This document shows positions 12,999 to 23,395 of a DNA stretch of 64,000 nucleotides, in pieces. Under the pieces are notes generated by a model. It was not told where the DNA came from, did not search any database, and saw only the letters and a program-made list of their open reading frames with translations. Source of the DNA: Viscum album (lineage: Eukaryota > Streptophyta > Magnoliopsida > Santalales > Viscaceae); assembly GCA_963277665.1 (NCBI GenBank), contig OY728119.1, positions 318,700,206 to 318,764,205 of the forward strand. Reading direction: 5' to 3'. The position numbers and the translations under genes were made by a program. The stretch's first letter is position 1. Every line of letters begins with the position of its first letter.

Positions 12999-13265
12999 TT
13001 ATGAGCAGAAGAGGTTGAACTTCTTCATAGTGCATTCAGGCCTCCATAGAGATGCTCGAGTTGTGAAAAGTTTGAAGATGTCCAAATGGACCATCTCTTG
13101 AAGTATTCTACGGATTGAATCTTGATTGAGAATATCTAATTCATAGTCATTAACATATAAACTGAAGCTGAGGATTTGGTACATTAATATGCACAAAGGT
13201 CTCCCTCCAATGAAGCCTCTTGAAATTTCTCTCTGCCCGTGAAGATCCCGCCCAGAGTAAAGCAT
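12999..13265 (-). pseudogene. Ty3/gypsy pol 3' end of element H
   Basis: A minus-strand frame of about 88 codons carries blocks resembling the chromovirus pol tail. YELDILNQDSIRRIL lines up with the ILDR...LRNK block. IFKLFTTRASLWRPE and TMKKFNLF line up with VKVLW...EEATWE and the MKEKYPHLF end. The frame ends about 170 bp from the polypurine tract, where this domain belongs. The match is weak residue by residue, but order and position agree. Nothing upstream in H (13266-14326) can be joined to it, so most of gag and pol is missing. Confidence 0.5.
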
Positions 13266-14326
13266 AGAAATAGCCCTTCGTGGTATTTCCCTCTTCTCCT
13301 ATACTCATACACCTATATAGTGTCTATTATATGGTATATATAGGAATTCTCTTGAATGGAATGGAGAATTTCAGGGCTTTTGGACACTTCATAGAGCTTC
13401 TTTCACGTTTTTCTCAAATTTTCAAAAGGTAGTTACTCTTATTCACAGGTCTTGAAAAAGATGGTCTACAGTATCTCAGTTGGGAGCGATAGTATGTGAG
13501 TCTTTCCTTCCATCTGAAATTTAATTATGAAGTATTAATTGGTGAAACCTATTCAGAAACATAAACACATACAAAATTGAAAACGGAGACAATGGATAAC
13601 AAAGTGTGCTCTCATATCACCACTTATTCATAAAAAATAGGATAATGGTTTACCCAGTTCCCTAATACAAAAATCCCTAGAACTAGTTAAAAACATTCAA
13701 TCCCCCATAACCATATGGAACCCGAGAAATCCGGTTTGATATCGTGGGTTCACTTGTGTTGTCTCTAGAGTCTGGCTTGTGGGTTTTACAACTGGAAGAC
13801 GTTTGTATTTACTTTTTGTCTATATATCGAATGATAGGATTCATTTTTAAGTATTTCAAAGTGAATAACCTGACCTAGATGGCTATAGGGTAAGACTTGA
13901 CCCATATATTCCATGTGGAGGTCTCCCATTGCTGCAGCTTCCATGAAGGCTGTGAGGGACGGGAAGCCTTCCACTGTGGTGAAGCATCTAAAAAGTCTAT
14001 TGTAGTATTTTCCCTATTGTGCGTAGGATGGAAACTGGGCTTGCTTCATGAAGATGTTATCCAGACCCACTCTTCAGTGGAGTTGATGTACTCGGGGTGA
14101 GATGGATTTGTCATAGAGGTACTTACACGTCATTCAAATATAGGCATAGTTTATAAAATTTTCATGACTGGCTATGGAAATTATGGTTTCTAGGTCCTCA
14201 ATGGTAAGAGATAGAAGATTAGAAACTTCATTTTAAGTCTGAAAATTAAGAAAACATCATTTTTAGTATTAATTATGTATGTTTTTTATTATTTAGTTCT
14301 GGTTTTCTGGAGTTATCCAAACTGAA
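13266..14326 (-). other. Internal leader region of element H, no domain recognised
   Basis: About 1 kb lies between the pol remnant and the PBS. It should hold the leader and gag start on the minus strand. I found no capsid, zinc-knuckle, protease or RT motif in it. Short open frames on both strands have no recognisable similarity. Confidence 0.4.
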
Positions 14327-14339
14327 GCCTCTGATACCA
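14327..14339 (-). other. Primer-binding site of element H (initiator Met tRNA type)
   Basis: The + strand reads GCCTCTGATACCA, so the minus strand reads TGGTATCAGAGGC, an essentially perfect plant initiator-Met PBS. It is two bases from the LTR start at 14342 and fixes the minus orientation of H. Confidence 0.9.
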
Positions 14340-15006
14340 ACTGTGATGCCCCAGCTCCAGAGTACCCAAAGCAAGTTCCATACAGAGGATCGAATTCACT
14401 TAAGGCTCTGAGAAACCAGCTACTTATGAAGTGTTTCTCCTGCTAACAACTAATAGTTGAAAAAATTTAATAAAAAACGTAGGGTGAGCATATGAATGAC
14501 ATTTAAGGGGATTAAAAATAATATACTAGACCCAAAATAACATTTGAAACCACGTTTTAAAATTTCAGAAAACATTTTATTTAAAATGAAGTAACACAAT
14601 AATCATACCATCACAATTGACTAAGGGATATGAGTGCATAATTTAAAATATACTAACATTATCATGATTCAATTATGAGATTTATCATTTAGAATAGAAA
14701 TTAGAAGGCATTTCATGTTAACATTCATGAACATAATTAATAACTGAGTGTGATGCATGATCAGAGATGCGCTTAAAATAATAACTTCAACATCATCATT
14801 TACTATTGGCATTTAAATCTTAGAATATTGCATAAATATTAAAAATTCCATTCTTAAACTTTTTCTGATTATCATAATCATATGATATTTAACCAAGAGT
14901 ATTATACTAGTCGAATAATACTCTAGTTAATTAATTACATAGTCTTAATGAGGGAAGTGCATACACCAGACCGTGTCGAAGCATCGTGCCAAGACCTAGG
15001 GGCTAA

Positions 15007-15152
15007 TTGTAACTGGACCCCATCCCTGAGAGCCTCTGTAACCGGTCTCCACCCCAGAGAGCCACTAATAACCGGACTCCAACCCAGAGGGTCTACTATA
15101 ACCGGACCCGAACTCGAAGGGCTTACATTTACCGGTCCCCACCCTAGAACAT
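15007..15152 (-). repeat. Minisatellite of about 30 bp, 5 units, in right H LTR
   Basis: Repeats of TAACCGGAC plus CCAACCCAGAGGG-like units about 30 bp long, matching the array at 9262-9410. Unit sequences differ between the two LTRs, but the unit number is the same. Confidence 0.8.
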
Positions 15153-16589
15153 ACTAGGTCCAATGCATTACTCATATCTCTAAATCAATGTGCACATACA
15201 ACTTTGATTTATTAAATCACCTATTATTTCTAGTACATATTTTAATTAATTTCTTAATTCACATTATTCAAAGTGTACCATACCACTTTGAATAATTAAA
15301 TATTTATCTCATAAATTATTTTTAACAACAAATTGTTTGACTATCACATAAAATAACAACTTTACAACTATTTCATAGTAGTAAACTTTTAATACATTAT
15401 AATACATGCTCGTTATTCATTCTTAGGTAAATGTAATTGAAAATGAAATAAATCATAATAAGCTAGTTACTAATAAGACTACCTGTTTCTCTACAACATT
15501 CATAAATTACTTTACAATTTTCATGCAATTAATGAGGTTACCACATAAAATGATAGTTCCGTAATTTCGAAAATACATGATTCGTGGAATTGAATATTAA
15601 TATTAGAATGACCAATTTAAATTAAGATAGATTTCATTAGTACACAAAGCATGCATCAATGAGTAAAACTATAAATAAAATGAAGATATGAAACCATTTC
15701 GTCAAAATATACATAATATAACATATTACACTGAAAATATGGCCATCTCAGTTTATCGAAGGTATACATGGTTTATTACATAATCTTTTAACATGAGACT
15801 ATTAATGAAGCATAAATGAAAATTGATAAAGTGGGATTGACAAATGAAATTATAACAGTGCTAATAACATTAAAGGTTCTTTAACTAAAATGAGTTTGGA
15901 ATAGGACATACATATCTAAAAACTATTGTTTTGCATAATATTACAAATCGACTTGACCCCAAAATTATATTCACAACCATGTATTTATTTAAATATTTTA
16001 AATCATATTATTTAGCATAAAATAGATCTATATTTAATTATGTGTATATGTCAGTATATATACTAAGTGTTTATCCATTTTTATATTTAACAATTCATAT
16101 TAAACACACCCAAATATAATTTTCCACCATATAAATATTTACACATATAAATTTTTACCATTGAAAAAACTAGATTCAATTATAGATGATATATGAAACT
16201 ATAAACCACATATATATATAAATAATTAAGTATATGGACATTTCATTTCACAACCAAAACAATTACTGCTTCGTTGGTTAAACACTGAAAAATACTTTTA
16301 GAAACCAGAATAGGGTTAGGATGGAAAACTGTATATATAAATATATATGTGTGTATAAAAATATACATTTTCATGCATTCCAAACATATATATATGTTTT
16401 CTCTCAAGGATGAACATGTATAAAGAGTAATCCTTAACAGTTAATGAATACATTTTTTGCATTGTTTATTCACCAAGAATTAGAAATATGAAATCTTATA
16501 TTGGATTATAAAAAAACCTATAAGAAAAACCTTATATATATATATATACATTCATACAACTCAAATCCAAATCTAAGACAAAGTTAATC

Positions 16590-16720
16590 CCTTACCTTAG
16601 CTTTAGGACGAGGAGGTTGGGAAGGCACTAAAAATCTTGGAGGACTCATTGAGGTCCGTTGGAGGCTTGTGTGCAAGGAACCGAGAGGTTCCTCAGATTC
16701 CATAGTGTGGTTTTTATAAT
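16590..16720 (-). promoter_or_regulatory. Right H LTR core promoter, leader hairpin and 5' splice site
   Basis: On the minus strand, TATAAAAA (16711-16718) is followed by the perfect hairpin GGAACC...GGTTCC (16677-16692), then AAG|GTAAGG with the GT at 16595-16594. This is a near-consensus plant donor, better than in the left LTR. The TATA to donor spacing (123 nt) equals that of the left copy. Confidence 0.62.
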
Positions 16721-18585
16721 CTAATCCTATACAATATATATATATATATATAATAAAATATTCATGGGATCAGAGGCTCAAGTTTCCTTAAAAAGAACTA
16801 ACCGACATCCCTTGAGGAAACTACATGAAGGAGGGAGACCAGTAGCTGTCACGGGAGAAGAAAAATGGTAATAAATAGGGTATTGGGTGACTGGTTTGGA
16901 GAACGTCATGGGGGAAGAAGACATAAACTTGAGTAGAAAACCGGGAAGGATATCATAGGTCATGATCAGATCAGGCTTGGAATCAAGGGCTGGGATGTGT
17001 CCATGGTTTATGAAAGTAAGGACGGCTTGGATTAATTCCAAGTCTGATCGGATGACATGAGATTGATGCGGCATTTTTAAAAACATCAAACAACCATGAT
17101 TAGATCACGCCAGATTGAATGGACCACAAAAACCTGATGATGTGCCGTGGTTGCGGGTGGTCGAATGCGTGATCAAGATAAACAGACCAGATCGTGTGAT
17201 TCATGATCCAATATCCATGATCAAATTTTTCTCAAAAAAAATGCTTCCTACATCAAATCAGGAAGGCCCTCATGACTTCTTTATAGGACTAAGCCTCCAA
17301 TGACTCACTCAAAAATCACACAACACACACTCATGCGGCCTTTCACATAGGCTCCTGCATCCCCTGCAGGCCTCGGTCTACCCATGCTCACCGCCACCTT
17401 ACACCTGCTCCACGCACATATACTCTCATGCGCTCCCATGCTCTTGTGCTCCCCTAAAGAGACCTATGCCCAAGCTCAGGCTGGCCCAGGCTTGTGCTGA
17501 GGGATAGGCTCAGCCACCTAGCGTGATTTACCTCCCATAGACCAGCCATCATGGTCCGGCCCTTAGCGGGCCCAAAAATTTAATAAAAAATAACTTAAAT
17601 AAGAAAACAAATAAATTCTTAATGGAAAATAATACTATATAGAAAATTTATCTCTTTTTTCTATACATGGATTCTACAAAAAATTCGAATATTAATGTGT
17701 AGAAATTAGACATAATAGTATTTTATATGGTTGTTTATAAACACGAATCCATTAGCATAAAAAGTTATAACATTGAATAAAAACTCTTATACTAGTGTTA
17801 TAGGGTTCAAAACATAGTTTAATTAAAAGTATAAATCAATTAAAAGAGATTAAAAATAATTTATTCCACTGAATAAAAATCTTTACAATGAATTTTAATT
17901 AATTGAAACAAGTTTTGAATTATTAATAACATTTCAAAAACACAAATGGATAATTCAATATATTTCACTGTGTCCTTTAAAAGTGTGTGGTTAGGATTAG
18001 TTTGTATAATTATTTCAATTGAAAACTAAATTACTTGGGGAACTAAAATAAATTTATAAGTTTTCAATTCATTATCCAACAAGGCCAATGACTATATTTA
18101 TAACCATTATACTTCAATATTATCCTATTGAAAAGGTCACATTAGTGTCTTATAAATCTAGGACATTAGGTGTCCTAAAACTCATGTCAATTGAAGAAGA
18201 TGGTTCGCATCATACCATGGGTGGTTAGTGTGGCTGTGGTGGATTCTTCTATTCTTATGTTCATTATGACCAATTCTATGGACCCATATTATTTCCTTGG
18301 GGTTATTTTTGTTTTATGTAGTCTCCTTGTAATTCGGGTAGGCTTCTTAATAGGTATTTTTGGTCAGCATTGATTACTCTTTTTCCCTTGGTGTATTGTA
18401 AACGCAACGGTGTTTTTATATAAATGAAAAGTATTTTATCCTCTCATGTGTTTTACTCGGTTGCATTATAATATAAATTGAAACAATATTATTACCTTCT
18501 CATGAGAAAGAAGTTTTGTTCAGTTATTAAATAAAAATTAAGCATAACATATCAATACATAATCTTCGAGTTTTGAGGTGTTACA

Positions 18586-19219
18586 ATTCATCTTCCTACA
18601 CATCATTTTTTTGGTATGAAGAATTTATGGAAATATGTCAATGTAATTAGAAGATGAATAATGTGTCGAAAATAACGACACAAATCAAGTAACTATAAAG
18701 GAGAAATTATTAGTTTGATAGATTAAAAAGAAGTTTTCCCGATGGTAACAATTATAGTTCAATGTCTTATGTGTGGTAAACAAGGATATTATCTATGTTA
18801 ATACCCTAAACCATGGGTAAACTCATTGAATATGGAAGAGATAACACTATTATAATCATTTAAGTAGAATGAATAATGGTTTTTGGTATTTGGACTCTAG
18901 AATTATCATATAAAATTGATTTACCAATTAATTACTAGTTATGGAATTGATTTACCAATTAATCACATTCCTTATTTCTTATGACCAAGCTCTCTATAAT
19001 AGTCTACCTATCATGGGACATTGGTTTTTTCAACATTATTTATATTTTTACTTCCCATAATTTTTATCCTTTTCTAGGAATGTGATTATGTGTTATTTAT
19101 GGTAAAATTTAAGTTTCCTTCTTCCCTATATCAAAGAAAGTTTTTTTATCCCTCTGTTTTTTTGTTCATTTTAAACAAAGTAATTTTAAAATAATAAACA
19201 GTTTCTAACCATGATAAAA
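18586..19219 (+). pseudogene. Gag remnant of element G with decayed zinc knuckle
   Basis: A + strand frame reads CLMCGKQGYYLC, then a stop, then YP (about 18756-18797). It aligns with the retroviral-type knuckle C-x2-C-x4-H-x4-C, with His changed to Tyr and the last Cys to Tyr. The zinc knuckle binds RNA in Gag. About 100 bp on, WYLDS (near 18886) resembles the protease opening of Ty1/copia elements, where it normally follows the knuckle, so a copia origin cannot be excluded. Two copies of AATTGATTTACCAATTAAT lie at 18917-18935 and 18953-18971. RT and integrase are absent before the polypurine tract at 19241, so this element has lost most of pol. Confidence 0.5.
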
Positions 19220-19251
19220 ATGCGAGGGAGAAATTAATTTAATGGGGGGAA
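19220..19251 (+). other. Polypurine tract and 3' end of the element before LTR K
   Basis: The text GCGAGGGAGAAATTAATTTA, followed by ATGGGGGGAA, resembles the fRGRN-plus-PPT end of plant Ty3/gypsy elements. TGAAAGTCCCAA at 19252 then looks like a mutated LTR start TGTAACACCCAA. Confidence 0.6.
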
Positions 19252-20879
19252 TGAAAGTCCCAATTTTTTTTATTAAAGTAATTATTTGAATGATAGCTTT
19301 CTTAATAAGGGAATTCATCATAATAGTTCCCAAAAGTGTTATACCTAAATGTGACGATGCCCTTGATAATACTTTCAAAAGGGGAATCCATGAACAATGA
19401 GGTGAATTGGGGTGTCAAATATATGATTGTACATGTCCAGTGGTTTCAAAGGAGGTTATATGTGTCTAGGTAATGGGGGTTAAGGGATCACATGAATGAA
19501 TGCGAGTCATGTAATTATATAACAATGATCATGTATCACTAGAATGAGATGGAATCACATGACCCTGTGACATAAGTATAGTCATGATATCACATGATTC
19601 AATGATGTGACCAATACTCATGTGGATGGATAAGTGGCACATTTTTTCTCAATTTGGTAACAAATTCATGATTCATTTCTCCCATAATAGGGTTTCAGTT
19701 CATTCCTCAAAAAATTTATTACTATGTTTAAAAAACAAAACATATTCGACGAGTTTCTTCATTGTTTCATTCATCAAATTATCCACTTTTCATAACTCCG
19801 CTCATCTACAAGTCTAAATTGATAATTTACTGGGGATTTAATTAGAAAATGTTCCAATATCCATAAAGTTTATATAGAAAAATCAACATATTTGTTTCAT
19901 AGATGGTCTAAATAATCTGTCTAAGTGATCATTATCATGTGTCATTGGTCGAGTGAAAAGAATTTCACATGACCCAAATCCAAAACCTCTCATGTATCCC
20001 AAATGGTTCTCATACCCAATAGTGAGCATGATCGATTCCTTCATTGACAATATACCTCAAGCATGTTTCATGGTCAATAGTGAGCGTAGAAGGGCACACA
20101 ACGAACACCATATTCAATTATCATCATCTTCCTAAGAGATGTTAGCAGTTTCCCCATCATTGAATATGTATCTAATGTGGTATATAAACATATAATAACA
20201 TATAACTTATTAAAAGTAGGACCACATGAATGAAGGGTAAGCATGTGATCATCGAGTGTCTGATCCTATATATGCTACCCGGTCATGTTACCCTATAGTG
20301 CGATGCATCACACGCTACAACATATGTCCCCTATAGATAAGTGAATTTTATTCAGATTCCATATATTTTTTAAGATGTTGTTCCCCATTTTCATATTTTC
20401 ATCCTCCCATATTTCTATCTGGTGGGTTCAACAAATCCTCTACTAAAAAATGATGCCTATGAGGAAAATGGGGAACGTTGTTTAGAGGAAGTGGATTTCT
20501 ACCTATGTCCTTTATTCACTTATAACACTTTTGGTATTTTATTTATATTGATCTATATAAATATTAATCGGGGTTTCTTCTATACTAGAACCTTGGAAAT
20601 TTGAAAACCCACATGAGGTCGTTGTGTGACATGAACTCATCATACAAAAAAGTATCATGTGGCCAGTTTCACGTGATCTATCTAATAGACTACTATCTCT
20701 TGTCTCTATTTCTCGACAACTAATAATAAATTTCATGAAAATTATATTGTTACATAACGTTATAAATCTATAGATATTTCACGGAATACTCATAGATATG
20801 AACTCCACATAATATTTTTATGTTCGTGCGATCGCAGGACTCATATGTACTCCCACGACCACGTAAACATCTACGAGTG
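19252..20879 (+). repeat. Putative LTR K, cut by element D
   Basis: It follows a polypurine tract and starts with a mutated LTR end, so it should be the 3' LTR of the element whose gag lies at 18586-19219, perhaps the partner of LTR G. It is rich in CATGTG/CACATG motifs at about 19470-20670. A loop-like block GTTCGTGCGATCGCAGGAC, then CATATGTACTCCCACGACC (about 20822-20863), resembles the U5 hairpin units of the other LTRs. A TATATAAATA lies at 20554, but the TATA-to-donor spacing does not hold there, so the promoter is uncertain. The rest of K should lie beyond element D, outside the window. Confidence 0.42.
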
Positions 20880-21239
20880 GCATAACAACCCAAAGTATAT
20901 TAGTTACTAATTTTTCCAGATTGATTTTCTATTATATAATATAGTATTACAAATAGAGAGGGATTATATAAACCAAATAATTATTTAATTAGTGAAAATT
21001 GTTAAATTATTTAAAAACTAAACATTTTAAAATTCCATTTTTTATAATGAGAAAAAAATTGAATAAAATAAAATTAAAATGGAAAAATTTATATCACCAT
21101 GATATTTAAGAATCACCACCATAACCAATAACACTATGGAAAAAAACCGAATATTAATAAATTAATCGATATCTTGAAAAATGAAAATGTATAAATATAA
21201 GATAAATTGAGCTGAATGTTGAACAATGAAATTAGGAAT

Positions 21240-21355
21240 TATTTGTAAGTTGTAATATGATCATTGGAAAAGCAATGTAACTATTAGAATAGTAACCAAA
21301 CCATTGGTAATAGTGACATGACCATTAAGAATAGTATCCTTGTAACTATATTAGT
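21240..21355 (+). repeat. Degenerate 21-bp tandem repeat in U3 of D
   Basis: About five units of roughly 20-22 bp on the theme TAACYAAACCATTRGAATAG. The 3' LTR has the same array, shorter, at about 50625-50695. Confidence 0.6.
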
Positions 21356-22199
21356 AATTTGGCCTGAAAATAATAAAATTGAATATAAATTAATTTATAA
21401 TGAGTAATTTAGGAAAATACAATTATTTTAATGACATAAAATAAATAGAAATATGAAAAATCAAAATAATAATAAAAAATATTAAATGAACCGTATTCTG
21501 ATGTGTTATAACCAAATCATTATTTTTTTAATAATTAAAATTACCTATGTAAAAAAATTATAAATTAAACACCATTTTACGATTGATTACATTTAATTTT
21601 TTAAGGGTTTTTTTGTTAACATTCTAAAATACTTAAATCTTTATGTGAATAATAAAAATATTGTTTTTTAAATTCAACATGTTCTTTGAAATAATGATAA
21701 AAAAATAATGACATAATAAATGATAAATTGGATATTTAAGACAAAAAGATTTTATATGTTAATGGGTCATTTAAAAACCATAACATAATTTCCAAACCTA
21801 AAATTTAGTTTCCAATATAAAAAGTCAATAATATTTCATTGACATAAAAAATTTTCATTTTTTTTAATTTTAGTTTTAATATATTAAATAAGTCCCTCTA
21901 TAAAGGGATTTAATGTAATAAATAAATATTAATTCATTTATATGCGACTCATAATGTCAAAAATGTTACTATTCAATTTTATACATTAGATATTATATCT
22001 TATTTGTTATTTTATCCAAATGAATACCCTTCACCTTAAGTAGAGATATCCATTCTCCATAACCTTGGAAAACCACATCAAATTCACTTATCAGACACAA
22101 ATATCTATAGAAATCCCTTTTCTTATTCCAATTACAATACTTATAGTTGTTCAGGTGTAAAAAAACTCTAATAATCAACTGAGTTTACTGTTGTAGAGG

Positions 22200-22230
22200 G
22201 GAAACAACACCAAGAAATAGGTAAGTTTTC
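22200..22230 (+). promoter_or_regulatory. Potential 5' splice site in the leader of D 5' LTR
   Basis: CAAGAAATAG|GTAAGT, with the GT at 22221-22222, matches the plant donor consensus. It aligns with AAAGG|GTATGT at 51533-51534 in the 3' LTR, which lies 179 nt past a clear TATA box. Confidence 0.55.
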
Positions 22231-23395
22231 AATAATTTTCCGCCTCCTTTTTCTTTTCTCATGCTCTTTATCATTATTCCTTCCAAACCCAAATATTATA
22301 AAAGTAATTGTATAGTATATTATAATTATATTAAAGATATTATTATATTTTAATTATAATATTGTTGATGGTTTAAAATCTTACACTTCCCTTTCTTCTA
22401 ATTTGGATAATGTACTGTTAGTGGTAAGTTAATTACCAAAAAGACATTTCATATTATTTTATTATCAATAATAGTACAGTTTAATATAATTAATTATTCA
22501 TAATATATAAATTTATAAGGAAATGTATTTAAAAAATTATTTAATTCTGATAAATTATAATTATAAATAAATAAATATAAATATATCAAAGTAAGATGTG
22601 ATATTTTAAGGAAAATATCATATCAAATCATTTCACCTCTAACAATGGAAATTATGTAATATAATCCAATTGATATAATTGGTAAATATTGAAAAAAAAT
22701 AAACAAATTTAAATTTTTTATCCATGTTCAAATAAATCATTGTATATTATTAAGGATGCATAAAATGATGAAATAAAGTGGGATTTATAGTATTCATATT
22801 CTTAAAACCAACACTTTTTTTACGTTATCTTCAATTCCACACTTAAAATTCCTATTCACTATTCTTTCCTTTTTCATTCTAGGGATATAAATGTTTTTAA
22901 ATTTATAAAATGATTTATATTCCAATACTATTTAAATTTTGAATGGAATTTATTTTTCAAAAAACCACATTTGACTTATCTTGAGTTGTTTTTTCTTCAC
23001 TAATGAATGATGATGATTTATGAAAAAAAATTATTTCCCATATTCATTTAGGATCCCCAATTATTATTCATATAATAATCCATTATGAAGACATAAGGAA
23101 ACCCGATCCTTTTCATGGGTCTATATCATGAATATTATTGTTATAATTTCTATTTGGAATGTATAATTATGATAATTTGACGATGTGGTGGGTTGGACCA
23201 TAATTTTATAGCCCTTCAATTAATTGTGTAATGTGATATATCAAATGAGATTATGTGTATTATATGTGAATTAGATGCCATATTTGTTTTCCAAATTTTG
23301 ATGAAACAATTTGTGAACATATATTATATGTGAACGTAATGCGATCTCTGGACACAACTATGTGTGTTATTGAGCACTCTATTATTATGTTTCAT

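Larger units (their letters stand above)
8597..18585 (-). mobile_element. Element H: minus-strand Ty3/gypsy with 4.2 kb LTRs and a 1.5 kb interior
   Basis: Two LTRs of near-equal length (8597-12830 and 14342-18585) enclose 12831-14341. A perfect Met PBS on the minus strand touches the right LTR and a polypurine tract touches the left LTR, so the element runs right to left. Flanking ATTTA (8592-8596) and ATTCA (18586-18590) could be a one-mismatch target duplication. It splits the gag region of element G. Only the last part of pol is readable inside, so H is a deletion derivative, or was non-autonomous. Confidence 0.85.
14342..18585 (-). repeat. 5' LTR of element H (right copy)
   Basis: It begins TGTGATGCC next to the PBS and ends GTGTTACA on the + strand. 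Same block order as the left copy: minisatellite at 15007-15152, AT-rich hairpin at 16338-16393, donor GT at 16595-16594 (AAG|GTAAG on the minus strand), perfect GGAACC/GGTTCC hairpin at 16677-16692, TATA at 16711-16718, and GC-rich U3 block at 17100-17572. A run of AT dinucleotides lies at about 16734-16752. Confidence 0.85.
20880..23395 (+). repeat. 5' LTR of element D, first part (broken by F)
   Basis: It aligns with 50340-52769 in several blocks: the 21-bp repeat zone (21240-21352), the leader TTACTGTTGTAGA..GAAACAACA (about 22180-22212), the ..TTTGGATAATGT block (22402), and GTAATGTGATATAT near 23230. The TATA zone near 22043 has decayed. The donor at 22221 is a consensus ATAG|GTAAGT. 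The LTR stops at 23395, where F begins, and resumes at 34863. Confidence 0.72.

Noticed and set aside
14948..15157. A 69-codon frame with a repeating protein pattern (TGLxPR, TGPxL)
   Set aside because: It is the translation of the 30-bp minisatellite; 30 bp is a multiple of three, so it stays open by chance.
18586..18610. A pyrimidine run after the right H LTR resembling a minus-strand polypurine tract
   Set aside because: A PBS at 14327-14339 shows that the right LTR is the 5' LTR, so no polypurine tract belongs there. ATTCA at 18586-18590 fits better as a target duplication.
18617..18630. TGAAGAATTTATGG resembling TGAAGAATATTTATG just before H (8584-8598)
   Set aside because: It lies 31 bp past the LTR end and is longer than the 5-bp duplication expected. 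Probably chance in AT-rich DNA.
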